Notes: generated by a model not told the origin, from the letters alone. A stretch of 64,000 nt of DNA from Acidobacteriota bacterium (GCA_018268915.1 JAFDVQ010000011.1:124001-188000); one strand, 5' to 3'; positions 1 to 9,678 are shown, counted from the first letter of the stretch. Made by a program: numbers and translations.

Positions 1-396
1 CAGATCGTCGAAGTTGATGACGGTCACCTTGGCGTTTGGATTTCCGCGAATCGGGCGACCGGTCACGTCGATGTTGAAGACGGGGTCCTTGGCGAGGTCG
101 AAGGTCTCAAGGCGAGCCAGCTTTGTGTTGTCGGAGGAGATGAGGAAACCGATTTCCTTCTTTGTTGCGCCGTGGGCGAGGGTGATGGGAAGGGAATCGT
201 AGCCGGTGATCTGGCTGGCTTTGCGCTGGCCGAGGGAGACGGAGACATCGGGCGGAATACCGAACTGAGAGCGAACCAGAACTTCAATGCGGCGGTTCAG
301 AGCGGCATCCGGGGCGGCGGCGGGGGCCGATTGGGCTTTGCAGCCAACAACCAGGCTTAAGGCCAGCAGGCCGGTCAAAAAGTGAATACGTGACAA
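1..396 (-). CDS. DsbA-family thioredoxin-like lipoprotein (3' end cut by window)
   Basis: The reverse strand reads from a TTG at 396 to the window edge without a stop, so this is the N-terminal 132 residues of a longer protein. It opens with a hydrophobic leader ending in a lipobox-like LVVGC, predicting an exported lipoprotein. The visible end reads GRPIRGNPNAKVTVINFDDL, which is the segment just before the CPxC active site in DsbA/thioredoxin_4 disulfide oxidoreductases; the catalytic cysteines lie beyond the window. The TTG is favoured because an in-frame TGA lies six codons upstream, a GAGGAG-type ribosome site lies between, and no ATG is available. Family is a confident inference; redox activity is not visible here. 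Confidence 0.75.
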   Translation of the reverse strand, partial: MSRIHFLTGLLALSLVVGCKAQSAPAAAPDAALNRRIEVLVRSQFGIPPDVSVSLGQRKASQITGYDSLPITLAHGATKKEIGFLISSDNTKLARLETFDLAKDPVFNIDVTGRPIRGNPNAKVTVINFDDL

Positions 397-487
397 GTGC
401 GTTCCCTCTCCTCAAGGATATCCCAGCAAGCCCTCCGCAGGACGGGCGAGGGATCGATGCGAGGTTACTGTCTGGTGGACGGATAAG

Positions 488-690
488 GGAGTGAAAAGGC
501 ATCCCTCAGGGGCTAAAGCCTTGTGCTTTCACCGCGAGATCTTCGGCACGACTGAAGTCGTGCCCCTTCAAAGCCAGGGGCTTCGCGGATGTCTAAAACC
601 AGGGATCTGTGCGGATGGAGACATCGGGGGGAGCAGGGCTGAAGCTCCTGCCTTCCATTTTGTAAGGATGTGGCCCGGCTAAAGCCGTGC
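488..690. repeat. mosaic of intergenic palindromic repeats
   Basis: The 318-base gap between the truncated lipoprotein and lptD has no convincing gene. It contains an exact palindrome GGCACGACTGAAGTCGTGCC at 545-564, flanked by fragments of the type GGGGCTAAAGCC (about 500-515) and GGCTAAAGCCGTGCC (about 678-693). The same words recur near 9905, 10922 and 29324, so this is an interspersed family rather than a local palindrome. Confidence 0.7.
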
Positions 691-714
691 CGTTATCACA
701 AACTCAATCGGGCC

Positions 715-3183
715 TTAGTAGGCGGGGGGAAGGTTGGTGTCGTGAAAGACAGTGTTAGAGCGGCGAATGTCGCCGACGGAGCCGAAGTTGGCGATCGTAA
801 AGCTATATAAGTATTGAGTTTCGTCGCGGACGGAACCCAGGGCGAAGCGCCGGTAGCCGAGGCTGAGGCCGCAGCAGTTCCAGTTATAGACCGTCTGGAC
901 GCCGGCGTACTGGATGTCGCGGTTTACGAAGTCATATCCGGCATTCGCGGCGACGTTGAATCCGGCCTGGTTGGGACGGCCGTACTCGAAGAAGGGCTGA
1001 ATCTGCTGGCTCTGGATGAGGGAGGCCGTGCTGCCTTTCTCGTCGACGGCGTTGAGCAGGGCATGTCCCACGCCGATGGTGGCGCGACCGCGGCTGTATC
1101 CGGCGAAGATGTTGTCGGCATCGAGGCGTCCGGCTCTGGGATCGTAGTCCATATCCCACTCGATGCGCAGGTTGCTGACGGCTTCAAAGCGGAGGCGCGA
1201 GATCAGTGGAGACAGATTGCGCGCATTGGTAAGGAAGGCGATGCCGGTGAGGTCGAGAGTAGCGTCAGAGAGGTTACGGCGGCCGGAGATGATGGCGCCG
1301 CTGAAGTCTGAGTCGAGGAAATATTTCTGCGCGATCTGCCATGAGGCCCACTCGCGAGGCTGGTTGTGGCACTTGCCATCTGCTTCATCGACTTCGCTGC
1401 AGGGCTGCGGGTTCAAGTTACGAGTGTAGAAGCGCTGGGTGAGAGAGTATCCGATCTCGTTGGTGTTTGTGGCGATGTCAGAAGGGTCGATGAGAGGGAC
1501 GTTGCGGGCTTTCTGGCCGATGCCGCCGACGAAGCGATAGGTTAGTTCGGGTTCGATAACGTGCCTCAAAAGGCGATGACCCATCGTGAAATCGCGCTCA
1601 AGCGCGGGTGGACGGATGTCGATGGAAGCCTCGGCATCGCTGCGGCTCAGGGGGTCGTGGCTAACGGTGGGGGTTCCGGCGTTGGCGCCGGTGAGGTCGG
1701 GGATCTGGCTGGTCGTGTAGAAGGTATGCCGCAGGGCAATCTCAGGGACGACGCTCCATCCGCCTGCGACGAGGGGAAGGGAGAGATGCGGGTAGAGGTC
1801 GAATCGACCCATGTTGCGAACGTGGAAGCTGTATTCGGATCGGCCGAGGTAGCTGAGCGAGGAGCCCATGCGCCAGTAGAACGGGGAAGTGTGCAGAGGC
1901 TCATCGACGGCATCGAAGCGGAGGGTCGGCAGGTGGAGGATGCGGACTTCGTCGCCTTCATTGGAGCTTGCGAAGTTCTGCACGCGTTCGAGGTAGGCAG
2001 AGGGAACGAGGCCCTTGTGAACATGGGTGAGAGAGATGGTGCTGTGCACCTGAGAGCTGACGGCCTGCTGATAGTTGTCGTTGAAGACGAGCTTGTAGAC
2101 GTAGCTCGAGAGGTATTCGATATTGGCGGCTGCACGGGTGGCAGGGGTGATGTCGATGCGCCCGTCGGCAAGGATGTCGGCGCCACCCTGATCGACGAGC
2201 TCGGTTGACGGGGGAATTCTGATGCCGCGATCTATGAGGGCATTCCACCGCATGGTGAAGTGATCGAGCCCGGGACCTTTGTAGCGAAAATCTCCGTTGG
2301 GAGCGAAACCGCGTTTGCTGTAGTACTCGGTGCCGAGGACCATATCCATGCTGCGGTTGAGGACGATGTACACCTGCTCGCCGACGGTGAGGCCCTTGAT
2401 GGTGGAGTTGCTGATGACGGGAATGAGAAGGCCAGATTGACGACCGGTCTGCTCGACCGGATGACTGAGGTAGGGAAGAAAGAGGATGGGAACGTCGAAG
2501 AGCTTGAAGTAGGAGTTGCGGGTCGTTGCCTTGTCGTTGGCGACGGTGATGGAACGAGCGATGACCTGCCAGTCGGGCTTGGGGATGCGGCAGTTGGTCA
2601 TGGTGCCGTCGATGATCTTGAAGCTGTCCTCGCCGGTTTGCAGGAGGACTCTAGCAGAGAAGAGAAATGGATTCGTCGTGGAGTAGACAACGGTGCGGCC
2701 AGAACGTCGGAGGCCGATGGATCCCTTCACGTCGTAGAAGCGGGCCGTGTGCATGTTTAGGCGCATGTCGCCGTGAGACGCGGAGATTGACGCGTCGCTG
2801 CGACCGCCAGTGACGTTGAGATTTCCTTCGGCGTGCAATTCGGTGGTGGCTCGGTTGTAGCTGACTCTGTCGGCGCGAATGATGTAGTCGCGGTAGTAGA
2901 TGACGACACCGCCGGAGAGCATCGCGGTTTCGTTCTGCCATGTTTGCACGGCCGCTTCCCAACTCAATGGAACGCCTGTGGCTGAATTCCGCTCGGGTGT
3001 AGCGATGGGAATTGCTTCCTGGCCGGGGTCGTCGGGAAGCGTCGAGACAGGAGCCTGTTGTGTTGTTTTTTGTTCGCCAGAAGATTGTTGTTGGGGAGGT
3101 AACGGATTGGTCAACATCTGACTTGCAAGATGCAAGTGACAGAGGGTCATCAGCGTGATAAACACGAAATTACGAGGATGCAT
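715..3183 (-). CDS. lptD: LPS-assembly protein LptD (OstA/Imp)
   Basis: An 822-residue outer-membrane protein that would insert lipopolysaccharide into the outer leaflet as the beta-barrel partner of LptE. An N-terminal signal-like segment is followed by an OstA/LptA-like periplasmic domain (about residues 75-230, including GGVVIYYRDYIIRADRVSYN and LHAEGNLNVT) and a long LptD beta-barrel. Typical family segments include FKLFDVPILFLPYLSHPV and RQSGLLIPVISNS. Cysteines occur near the first domain boundary (MTNC) and in the C-terminal part (NWNCCG). The ATG at 3183 is preferred over an upstream TTG at 3207 because it starts directly at the signal peptide. It is divergent from the RDD gene and seems to be a single-gene unit. 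Confidence 0.92.
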   Translation of the reverse strand: MHPRNFVFITLMTLCHLHLASQMLTNPLPPQQQSSGEQKTTQQAPVSTLPDDPGQEAIPIATPERNSATGVPLSWEAAVQTWQNETAMLSGGVVIYYRDYIIRADRVSYNRATTELHAEGNLNVTGGRSDASISASHGDMRLNMHTARFYDVKGSIGLRRSGRTVVYSTTNPFLFSARVLLQTGEDSFKIIDGTMTNCRIPKPDWQVIARSITVANDKATTRNSYFKLFDVPILFLPYLSHPVEQTGRQSGLLIPVISNSTIKGLTVGEQVYIVLNRSMDMVLGTEYYSKRGFAPNGDFRYKGPGLDHFTMRWNALIDRGIRIPPSTELVDQGGADILADGRIDITPATRAAANIEYLSSYVYKLVFNDNYQQAVSSQVHSTISLTHVHKGLVPSAYLERVQNFASSNEGDEVRILHLPTLRFDAVDEPLHTSPFYWRMGSSLSYLGRSEYSFHVRNMGRFDLYPHLSLPLVAGGWSVVPEIALRHTFYTTSQIPDLTGANAGTPTVSHDPLSRSDAEASIDIRPPALERDFTMGHRLLRHVIEPELTYRFVGGIGQKARNVPLIDPSDIATNTNEIGYSLTQRFYTRNLNPQPCSEVDEADGKCHNQPREWASWQIAQKYFLDSDFSGAIISGRRNLSDATLDLTGIAFLTNARNLSPLISRLRFEAVSNLRIEWDMDYDPRAGRLDADNIFAGYSRGRATIGVGHALLNAVDEKGSTASLIQSQQIQPFFEYGRPNQAGFNVAANAGYDFVNRDIQYAGVQTVYNWNCCGLSLGYRRFALGSVRDETQYLYSFTIANFGSVGDIRRSNTVFHDTNLPPAY

Positions 3184-3329
3184 CGAGGACCAAGGCCAGC
3201 ATAGCAAATGCGCGCGCCGGGTTCGGGCCTTCGGCGGGTCAAGCGCCAGTTGGAGGTTATTAGAGAATCAACCAAGCACATGGCCAGGGATGTGCGCGGT
3301 TACTGAATAATTGAAGGGATTGTAGAGTT

Positions 3330-4562
3330 TTGAGCACACTACCCAGCTCGCACGCAGCGCCGCCAAAGTGGAAGCAGGAAGTTAATCGCCGAATTGCTGA
3401 GCACAAGACTCGCAAGGGCATTTCCTTCGTCGATGAAGACGAATCTTCGGAGCAACAGGCTTCGGCCAATAGCCGTGCAGCGGCTGCAGCGGCCCGCGTA
3501 GCAGCGCGTTATGCGAAAGCGCCTAGTTATAGCGAGCTTCAGGCTGCGGAGGCGCGGGCTGCTCTTCGCGCAGCCGAGGCTGCCACTCGCGCGGCGGTGG
3601 AGGCCCAGGTGGCGGCGCAGGCCGTGCTGCATCAGCTGGAGACATCTATTGAGGATCACGCGCCGGAACTGCAGACCTATGAGGCTGAAGAATCGTCATG
3701 GCCGACAGAAGTCAATGTGGCGACGGAGCCGGTGAGAAATACGGGCATGGAGATTCGGTGGGAACCGGACATGCCGCAGCGCGCGTCCCAGACCGAGGCT
3801 TACTCCGGGGGGCGATCGGATCGGGCAGTGCGAGATTATTTCGACTCGGCGCCCATGTATGAAGAAATCGAAGCGCAGGTGATTCCGGCGAATTTGATTC
3901 ATTTTCCGCGAGAGATCGTGGCGACGCGCCGGCTTCGTCCCCGGCTTGCCGAGGGCGCGGTTGAGACTGACCCGTCGCAGCTGAGCATTTTTGAAGTTGA
4001 TCCGAACACGGTTTCCACCGAACCGATGGTGCAGGATGTTGAGGCGGGCGATCCGGTCTGGATCGGATCCAGCTGGCAGCAGATGCATCTGGACGAGGAA
4101 CCGCGCGACGAGCACCTGCCGAATTACTACGCTCTGGTGCCGGACGAACACAAGCTGTACCAGGCTCCGTTTGGTCGACGGATGATGGCGGCGGTGGTGG
4201 ATGCTGGATTGATCATGGGGTTGGTGTTCGGGTCGATCTATCTGATCTCGTCTAATGTTGACACCTTGCCGGGCAAACACGCGTTTGAGGCATGCGCGCT
4301 TCTGGCAGTGCTGGGGTTCGCGGCGCTGTACGAGTGGTTCTTCCTGACATATGCCAAGGTGACGCCGGGAATGCGCTATGCGCAACTTGCTCTGTGCACG
4401 TTCGATGAACAGATTCCGACGCGGGAACAGGTGAACGGCCGGCTGAAAGCAATGCTGATCTCGGTATTGCCGATCGGACTGGGAATGCTGTGGTCGATCT
4501 TCGATGAGGATCAGATGAGCTGGCACGACCGGCTGTCGAAGACGTACTTGAGACTGAGCTGA
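3330..4562 (+). CDS. RDD-family membrane protein with long Ala-rich N-terminus
   Basis: A 410-residue protein whose last about 130 residues form an RDD domain: GRRMMAAVVDAGLIMG starts the first membrane helix, a second helix follows (ALLAVLGFAALYEWFF), then a conserved TPGMRYAQL and a third helix ending in WHDRLSKTY. RDD proteins are integral membrane proteins of mostly unknown, possibly transport, function. The first 280 residues are soluble, charged and very rich in Ala/Glu between residues 45 and 110, likely helical or coiled coil. The only reasonable start is TTG at 3330. It is transcribed divergently from lptD and ends before a bidirectional terminator. Confidence 0.8.
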   Translation: MSTLPSSHAAPPKWKQEVNRRIAEHKTRKGISFVDEDESSEQQASANSRAAAAAARVAARYAKAPSYSELQAAEARAALRAAEAATRAAVEAQVAAQAVLHQLETSIEDHAPELQTYEAEESSWPTEVNVATEPVRNTGMEIRWEPDMPQRASQTEAYSGGRSDRAVRDYFDSAPMYEEIEAQVIPANLIHFPREIVATRRLRPRLAEGAVETDPSQLSIFEVDPNTVSTEPMVQDVEAGDPVWIGSSWQQMHLDEEPRDEHLPNYYALVPDEHKLYQAPFGRRMMAAVVDAGLIMGLVFGSIYLISSNVDTLPGKHAFEACALLAVLGFAALYEWFFLTYAKVTPGMRYAQLALCTFDEQIPTREQVNGRLKAMLISVLPIGLGMLWSIFDEDQMSWHDRLSKTYLRLS

Positions 4563-4567
4563 AAAAG

Positions 4568-4619
4568 GCAGGGATCAGGGAACAGGGAACAGGGACTAGA
4601 GACTAGAGACCAGGGAGTG
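4568..4619. repeat. degenerate G-rich heptamer tract
   Basis: Just after the RDD stop codon the plus strand repeats units of the type AGGGATC, AGGGAAC, AGGGACT and AGAGACT. The same kind of tract follows the genes ending at 9572 and 34634. It has no coding potential that resembles a protein. Confidence 0.6.
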
Positions 4620-4699
4620 ACAAGCCTCTCCCGAGATTCTCGCTTGTCTCTCGAGTCTCTGACACAGCGGGGCCGAAGATTCGTTGGTAGTGATGAGTT

Positions 4700-4729
4700 A
4701 AAAGGGGCGGGCCGAAGCCCGCCGCTTTT
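4700..4729. terminator. bidirectional rho-independent terminator
   Basis: A 7-bp G+C stem (GGCGGGC 4706-4712, loop CGAA, GCCCGCC 4717-4723) is extended outward by a mismatch and then by AAAAG pairing with CTTTT. A T-run therefore follows the stem on both strands. It lies between the convergent RDD and TonB-receptor genes and can end both. Confidence 0.85.
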
Positions 4730-4752
4730 GTTTGCTTGCTGGTGTGGTGGAA

Positions 4753-7700
4753 CTAGAAGCGGAACTTGCCGCCCAGCTCCAGAACGCGATTGCTGAACAC
4801 GGATGTGACTTGCCCGAAATTGGCATCCGTGAAGCTCGTGTTGACGCCGCTGAACTGAGTCTTGTTGAAGGTGTTGAAGGATTCAAAACGCAGTTCGACG
4901 TATGGGCTGTTGTCTGACCCGGTGAACCGGATGTTCTTAGTCAGGCTCAGGTTGAAGTTGTTGAGACCAGGCCCGCGGACGTTGTCTTTGCCGGCAGCTC
5001 CGAATCCCTGATTTGGTCCGCCGAACCACGGGGCAACCGGGGCTGTGTAGATGCTGTCGGTCTTGCCGTTGAACCAGGCTGCCTGGGTCTTGGCATATTT
5101 GACGTTGCCGACAAGATTTGGACGGTTCGAGGTTCCGCCGCCCAAGCCGAGCACGTCAGTGCTGTAGGTTACATTCAACGGAAGTCCGGTCTGGAAGACG
5201 GTGATGCCGGAGATTCCCCATCCACCTGCGAGGGTGCGATAGGCCGCGTTTGAGGTGTGCCGGGCGAACGGAAGCCCGTAGACGTAGCTCACGTTGAAGA
5301 TGTGCCGACGGTCGTACGAACCGGAGCCCTTGCTGTATGCGGGGTTGAATGGATTGTTGAGAGTGGCGAGGTCAACGCCAGGGGCACTATCGAGCAGGTG
5401 AGACCATGTGTATGCGACCTGAGAGGTGAGTCCCCACTTGTTCTCAAATCGGATACCGGTTTGCAGCGAGTGATAGTGCGAGTTTGTTTCGTTTTCTTCC
5501 TGGTTGATGTTCGCGAAGCCTGGCTGCTGACGCAGCTTGTTGGCTACGATCTGTGAGCTCCTGACGGCATAGCGATCCGAGTAAGTCGGATTCCATGACG
5601 AGTACAGCGGATCAGTCGTAGGAGGTGCAAATGCCCATTGAGGAGCGGAATTGACGCTTGACCAGTAATTGGTAGCGTCGTTCGTCAGTGGGAGCGTGTT
5701 GATCTGGCGGGTGTTGTTCTGATCCCAACCGGAAGAACCGACATACTGTAGCGCACCGACAACAGAAGGCATTACCTGGCGCTGAATACCGAGACTCCAG
5801 TTCATGGTTCCGGGAGGCGGATAGGTGAACTTGATGCTGGTGAGGCCGGAGGGGTAGAGCGAAGTGCCTGTGGCTCCGGTGTTGATGCTCTTCGTGGGTG
5901 TCGAGAAGAACACGTTGGTGGGCTGAGGTCTGTAAGCGAAAGGCGGATTCAAAGCGGAGTTGTAGACGTCATTGCCTTGAACGCGCTCGTAGAAGATGCC
6001 TACGCCGCCGCGAAGAACGGTCTTTCCGTTGCCGGACATGTCGTAAGCGAAGCCAATGCGAGGCTGCCAGGTGAAGTAACGATTCTCGACATTGCCTTTC
6101 GGGAAGCTATCGACGCCGGCTTCGCGAATGCCGTTCAGATAGAACTTCTCAGTGCCCGTTCCGAATGTGGAGAGTTGAGAACTGACAAGCGTGTTATCCG
6201 CAGCGATCGGGTTGCCGAGGGTACGGTTGTAGGTCGCGGGCACGAAGTTGGCGAACTTGTTGTAGCGCTCAAATGCGTGCGGCAGGCCGTCGTACCTGAG
6301 TCCCAGGTTGAGAGTCAGCCGAGGACCGACATGCCAGTTGTCGATCACGTACGCTGAGTAGTTGTTGTTGACCCAGTTCTTGCCGTAAAGGTACTCGAGC
6401 TGATCCCAGGAGTCGGCCATGCCGAGCATCATGTTGACGATCGAGTCCTTGGAGAATGCGCTGTTGCCAAAGGTCGCGGTGCCATTGGTGTTGGCCTGCA
6501 GTTCCTGGTTCTTGTAGGTGTGCAACAAGCCGACACCAAACTTGAACTGATGGCGTCCCTTGATCCAGGACAAATCGTCGCGATACTGGAAGCCTTCGTA
6601 TCCGTTCTTCCATGGGAAGTACTGGGGATTCCATTGCGCGCCGAGCGTGTTGTTGATGACGATGGCGGGCATGATCGGCTTTGTCAGCCCGTGCGTGATG
6701 GCCGCCTGATTCGACGATTCGAACAGAGTTTCGCCGGTCCAGCCTTCCGGGTAAGAGAAGGAAGCGCCGGAGGCGGCCAGCGGAGTGAGGCGGATTTTGT
6801 TTCCGCTGTAGAAGAATGCGGTTTCGTTCAGCAGCGTTGGCGAGTAGGTCTGAGTCAGCTTTATGGCTGCCGTGTACGAAGGATTCTTCATGGACGTACC
6901 GACGGAAGCGAAGCTGGTTCCCCATAACGGCGGGAAGTAGGTGTTCTCCATCGCGTCGTGGAGGTAGTGGCCCATCAACTGGTACTTGCTGTTGATGGCG
7001 TGATCGATACGAATCGTATCTTCACGAATGTTTTCGGGCTGCTTGACGGAGACGATGAACTGCTGGCAGACCGATCCCGTGCACGTTGCGTTCGGTTTGG
7101 GAAAGGTGCCGGCGTTCAACTCGCGAACGATGTTCTGGTCGATCATGGCCGCGGGAATCTTGAAGGTGTTAGTTGCGGCGTCGTACGGGAAAGGGCTTCC
7201 TGGTGTCAGGCCAAGACTGGTTTCGAGCGCAGTGTATGCCGCATTGCTGGGCACGTTGGGAACGATCGGCCAGGTGCTCTTGTCGTTCAGGTTGTTCTTA
7301 TCAAACTTGGAGTTTTGAGAGGAGTAGGCAAAGTCTGCACCGAGCGTCGGGAAGTTGTTCGTCCAGAGATCGTTCGAAAGCGATGGAGGACTGCCCTTGA
7401 TGAGCTTGCGCCATTCTTCGTTCCAGAAGAAGAAGGTGCGATTCTTCTGCTCGTTGTAAAGATGCGGGATCCACAGTGGTCCGCCGATGTTTCCGCCCGG
7501 AGTATTGAGCTGGAAGATTGGGCGTGACTTTCCCTGCTGCTTCAGGAAGTAGTCGTTGGCATTGTAGGCAGTATTGCGATTGAACTCATACAGGCTTCCG
7601 TGAAACTGCTTCTGTCCAGACTTGATGACCATGACGATGGTGCCGCCAGAGCCGATGCCGTAGTCGGCTGAGTAGTTCGAGCCCAGGGTCTGGAATTCGC

Positions 7701-8376
7701 CGATTGCGTCCTGCGAAGGCAGGTTCATGAAGCAGCCGCCGCAACCGCGATCATTCTGCTCGGCGCCGTCGATGAGGTAGACGTTGTGAGAGGTACGCTG
7801 GCCGTTAAAGCTGAGGCCGTTGGATGATGTGAGGGCGTCGATGCCCGCGAATGACGAGATCTGATTGGAAACGCCGAGGCCCAGGGCAGCCAATTGAACG
7901 ACGTTGCGTCCGTTCGTGGCTAACTGGCGAACCTGTTCGCCGCTGATGAGGGTGCTGACTTCACTGGTCTCTGTCTGCACCTGAAGAGCCTGGGCTTCAA
8001 CGGTGATGCTCTGCGCTGCGCTGCCGACGGTCAACGTCATGTCGGCTGCCACGGTCTGTGCAACGTTGACGACGATTCCAGTGCGGGTTGATTTCTGGAA
8101 TCCCTCTGCAGTAGCGGAGAGGTTGTAGGTCCCGACCGCAACGTTTGCGAAGCGGAAGACGCCGGCTTCATTTGATTTGCTCTCGCGAACCTGGCCGGTA
8201 GCAGGGTTCTCAAGCAGGAGAGCGGCATTGGGAACCACAGCATTGCTTGCGTCCACTACGGTTCCAGTGATGTTTGCATTGTCTTGCGCGCGCAGAGCGG
8301 GAGCAAAGAACAGAAGAGAGGCGATCAGTATGAGCCATAGCCCGGCTGACCGCGTGCGCAACGAAGGATGAGTCAT
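4753..8376 (-). CDS. Oar-like TonB-dependent receptor with carboxypeptidase-regulatory-like domain
   Basis: A 1207-residue outer-membrane protein. Residues 1-31 are a signal peptide (LWLILIASLLFFAPALRAQ). About 32-118 form a carboxypeptidase-regulatory-like beta-sandwich (NITGTVVDASNAVVPNA, FRFANVAVGTYNLSATAEGF). A plug-like region with GRNVVQLAALG and YLIDGAEQNDRGCGGC follows, then a large beta-barrel ending in Phe (LGGKFRF), the usual outer-membrane C-terminus. Such receptors are greatly expanded in Acidobacteriota and are thought to import large substrates or act in surface adhesion; the substrate cannot be read from the sequence. The start at 8376 is chosen because GGAGG lies six bases upstream and the signal peptide begins there; the open frame itself extends to 8586. 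Confidence 0.9.
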   Translation of the reverse strand: MTHPSLRTRSAGLWLILIASLLFFAPALRAQDNANITGTVVDASNAVVPNAALLLENPATGQVRESKSNEAGVFRFANVAVGTYNLSATAEGFQKSTRTGIVVNVAQTVAADMTLTVGSAAQSITVEAQALQVQTETSEVSTLISGEQVRQLATNGRNVVQLAALGLGVSNQISSFAGIDALTSSNGLSFNGQRTSHNVYLIDGAEQNDRGCGGCFMNLPSQDAIGEFQTLGSNYSADYGIGSGGTIVMVIKSGQKQFHGSLYEFNRNTAYNANDYFLKQQGKSRPIFQLNTPGGNIGGPLWIPHLYNEQKNRTFFFWNEEWRKLIKGSPPSLSNDLWTNNFPTLGADFAYSSQNSKFDKNNLNDKSTWPIVPNVPSNAAYTALETSLGLTPGSPFPYDAATNTFKIPAAMIDQNIVRELNAGTFPKPNATCTGSVCQQFIVSVKQPENIREDTIRIDHAINSKYQLMGHYLHDAMENTYFPPLWGTSFASVGTSMKNPSYTAAIKLTQTYSPTLLNETAFFYSGNKIRLTPLAASGASFSYPEGWTGETLFESSNQAAITHGLTKPIMPAIVINNTLGAQWNPQYFPWKNGYEGFQYRDDLSWIKGRHQFKFGVGLLHTYKNQELQANTNGTATFGNSAFSKDSIVNMMLGMADSWDQLEYLYGKNWVNNNYSAYVIDNWHVGPRLTLNLGLRYDGLPHAFERYNKFANFVPATYNRTLGNPIAADNTLVSSQLSTFGTGTEKFYLNGIREAGVDSFPKGNVENRYFTWQPRIGFAYDMSGNGKTVLRGGVGIFYERVQGNDVYNSALNPPFAYRPQPTNVFFSTPTKSINTGATGTSLYPSGLTSIKFTYPPPGTMNWSLGIQRQVMPSVVGALQYVGSSGWDQNNTRQINTLPLTNDATNYWSSVNSAPQWAFAPPTTDPLYSSWNPTYSDRYAVRSSQIVANKLRQQPGFANINQEENETNSHYHSLQTGIRFENKWGLTSQVAYTWSHLLDSAPGVDLATLNNPFNPAYSKGSGSYDRRHIFNVSYVYGLPFARHTSNAAYRTLAGGWGISGITVFQTGLPLNVTYSTDVLGLGGGTSNRPNLVGNVKYAKTQAAWFNGKTDSIYTAPVAPWFGGPNQGFGAAGKDNVRGPGLNNFNLSLTKNIRFTGSDNSPYVELRFESFNTFNKTQFSGVNTSFTDANFGQVTSVFSNRVLELGGKFRF

Positions 8377-8802
8377 AGACTGCCTCCATGAGCGAAAAGG
8401 AGCTGGCCTTTTCGAACCGCCGCTGTTGGGAAGATGATTTTGCCGATTACGAATCTGTGGCACATCATCTTCGCGACTGAAGCAACAAGGAATCCGGCGA
8501 TGGTGACCGGGTTCCACAGCATCGTGATTGCAGGCTCGTATACGAGGGGCGTGTGCGCCTTGCATTCGACCGCCGAATGCGTTCAACCGATCGAAACGTG
8601 AGTGCGATCCTTCGCGAGAGGTGAATCGTTTGCACTCGCCGAGACCGTATCGACTCTCTGGCCCTCGAATCTAGCCCGTGATTGTCCGCGAGCCCTCCTT
8701 CACGTGGCCAGAGAACTCGTCAGCAATCGTTTTCCAATTTTGCGAAGATTTTCGTGCCAGCGGCAGGGTTTGTCAAGTGGCATTTGAAGCGATATTTGTT
8801 CA

Positions 8803-8818
8803 TGTGATGTGAATCACA
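8803..8818. promoter_or_regulatory. CRP/FNR-type palindrome TGTGA-N6-TCACA
   Basis: TGTGATGTGAATCACA matches the classical CRP consensus half-sites exactly, with the correct six-base spacer. It lies in the 662-base intergenic region between the divergent TonB-receptor start (8376) and lipoprotein start (9039), in an AT-richer patch. A CRP/FNR-family regulator could bind here, but none is encoded in the window. The rest of this gap holds no recognisable gene. Confidence 0.5.
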
Positions 8819-8977
8819 TTCCATTTAAAAATCGATTTATTTGCTTCGGTAATCCGCGGCGACGGCTTGGAGGTCGGTCAGGGATTTTAGATAAAGAAAT
8901 CGTTTACTCAAATGAGGAAAATCCACGTGAGACCGTGCTATTTGCTTCGAGCAGCGGCCTGGTGTTGCGGGAGTCAC

Positions 8978-9005
8978 TTGTGAGGTGGCAGTGGGGTGCT
9001 ATTCT
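8978..9005 (+). promoter_or_regulatory. candidate sigma-70 promoter for the 9039 lipoprotein
   Basis: TTGTGA (8978-8983) and TATTCT (9000-9005) are separated by 16 bases, about 30 bases before the GTG start. The -35 and -10 are imperfect, so this is only a candidate. Confidence 0.35.
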
Positions 9006-9038
9006 GGCGCGTCGTCGAAATAGCGCAAGGAGGATGAC

Positions 9039-9572
9039 GTGAAGAAGGGGATATTGCTGGCGATTGGGGGGGTGATTTTACTGGCGGGGTGCGATGTCGG
9101 AAACAAGCCCGCTGCTACTGTTCCTGCGACTCCGAAATGGAAGGGGCAGCCTTATCGGATCGCGTTCGATAAACCGGCAGCGAAGCCGGACGCGTCGGGC
9201 CTTGCGATTCCGGCGGTGAAGTTTACAGCGAATCCGGATGCACTGGAGAGAAGAGCGACGCTGGTGGTGCGGTTCGATAACTCGTCGGCCAAGAATCCGT
9301 CGGGAGCGCCGATGGTGAACAAGATGATCATGGGGCCGGTGGATATCAGGGGCGAAGAAGGAATGCTGCCTGCGGACTACATGACAGCAGCGAGCAAGGG
9401 GTTGGCAGGGATTCTCGGCGCCTACCACATGAATGGGAAGGTCAAGATCTCAGTGGCGCTGGCGCGGTCGTCGTTGACGAACCAGGCCGGGGATAACGAA
9501 GTGGATCAGAAGCGGCTTTCGGATTGGCTGGATGGGGAAGTGGCATTCAAGAACCCGCATCCGAAGGGGTAG
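9039..9572 (+). CDS. small hypothetical lipoprotein
   Basis: A 177-residue protein starting with a short positively charged leader, a hydrophobic core and the lipobox LLAGC (Cys about residue 18), so it should be a lipidated envelope protein. I recognise no domain. The mature part contains LVVRFDNSSAKNPSGAPMVNKMIMGPVDIRGEEG and is mixed alpha/beta in appearance without obvious repeats. The GTG start at 9039 is strongly supported by AAGGAGG five bases upstream. It appears monocistronic: a promoter-like pair lies upstream and a hairpin terminator downstream. Confidence 0.75.
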   Translation: MKKGILLAIGGVILLAGCDVGNKPAATVPATPKWKGQPYRIAFDKPAAKPDASGLAIPAVKFTANPDALERRATLVVRFDNSSAKNPSGAPMVNKMIMGPVDIRGEEGMLPADYMTAASKGLAGILGAYHMNGKVKISVALARSSLTNQAGDNEVDQKRLSDWLDGEVAFKNPHPKG

Positions 9573-9573
9573 G

Positions 9574-9640
9574 AACAGGGACTAGGGACTACGGACTAGG
9601 GATTAGGGATTAGGGACTAGGGATCAGGAATTGGGGACTG
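9574..9640. repeat. degenerate G-rich heptamer tract
   Basis: Immediately after the lipoprotein stop, units such as AGGGACT, AGGGATT and AGGGATC recur in a run with GGG triplets spaced by four bases. This spacing has G-quadruplex potential on the coding strand. It resembles the tracts at 4568 and 34639. Confidence 0.6.
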
Positions 9641-9678
9641 AGGGGTAGTGAGCAGTTATCCCGGTTTTAGAACTGAGG

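Noticed and set aside
4753..8586. Full 1277-codon frame as the TonB receptor
   Set aside because: The first 70 codons lack any export signal, whereas the ATG at 8376 has GGAGG and starts a signal peptide.
8809..9042. A 77-codon open frame in the Oar-lipoprotein gap
   Set aside because: Basic, low-complexity translation with no ribosome site; it spans the CRP-like palindrome and promoter-like elements.
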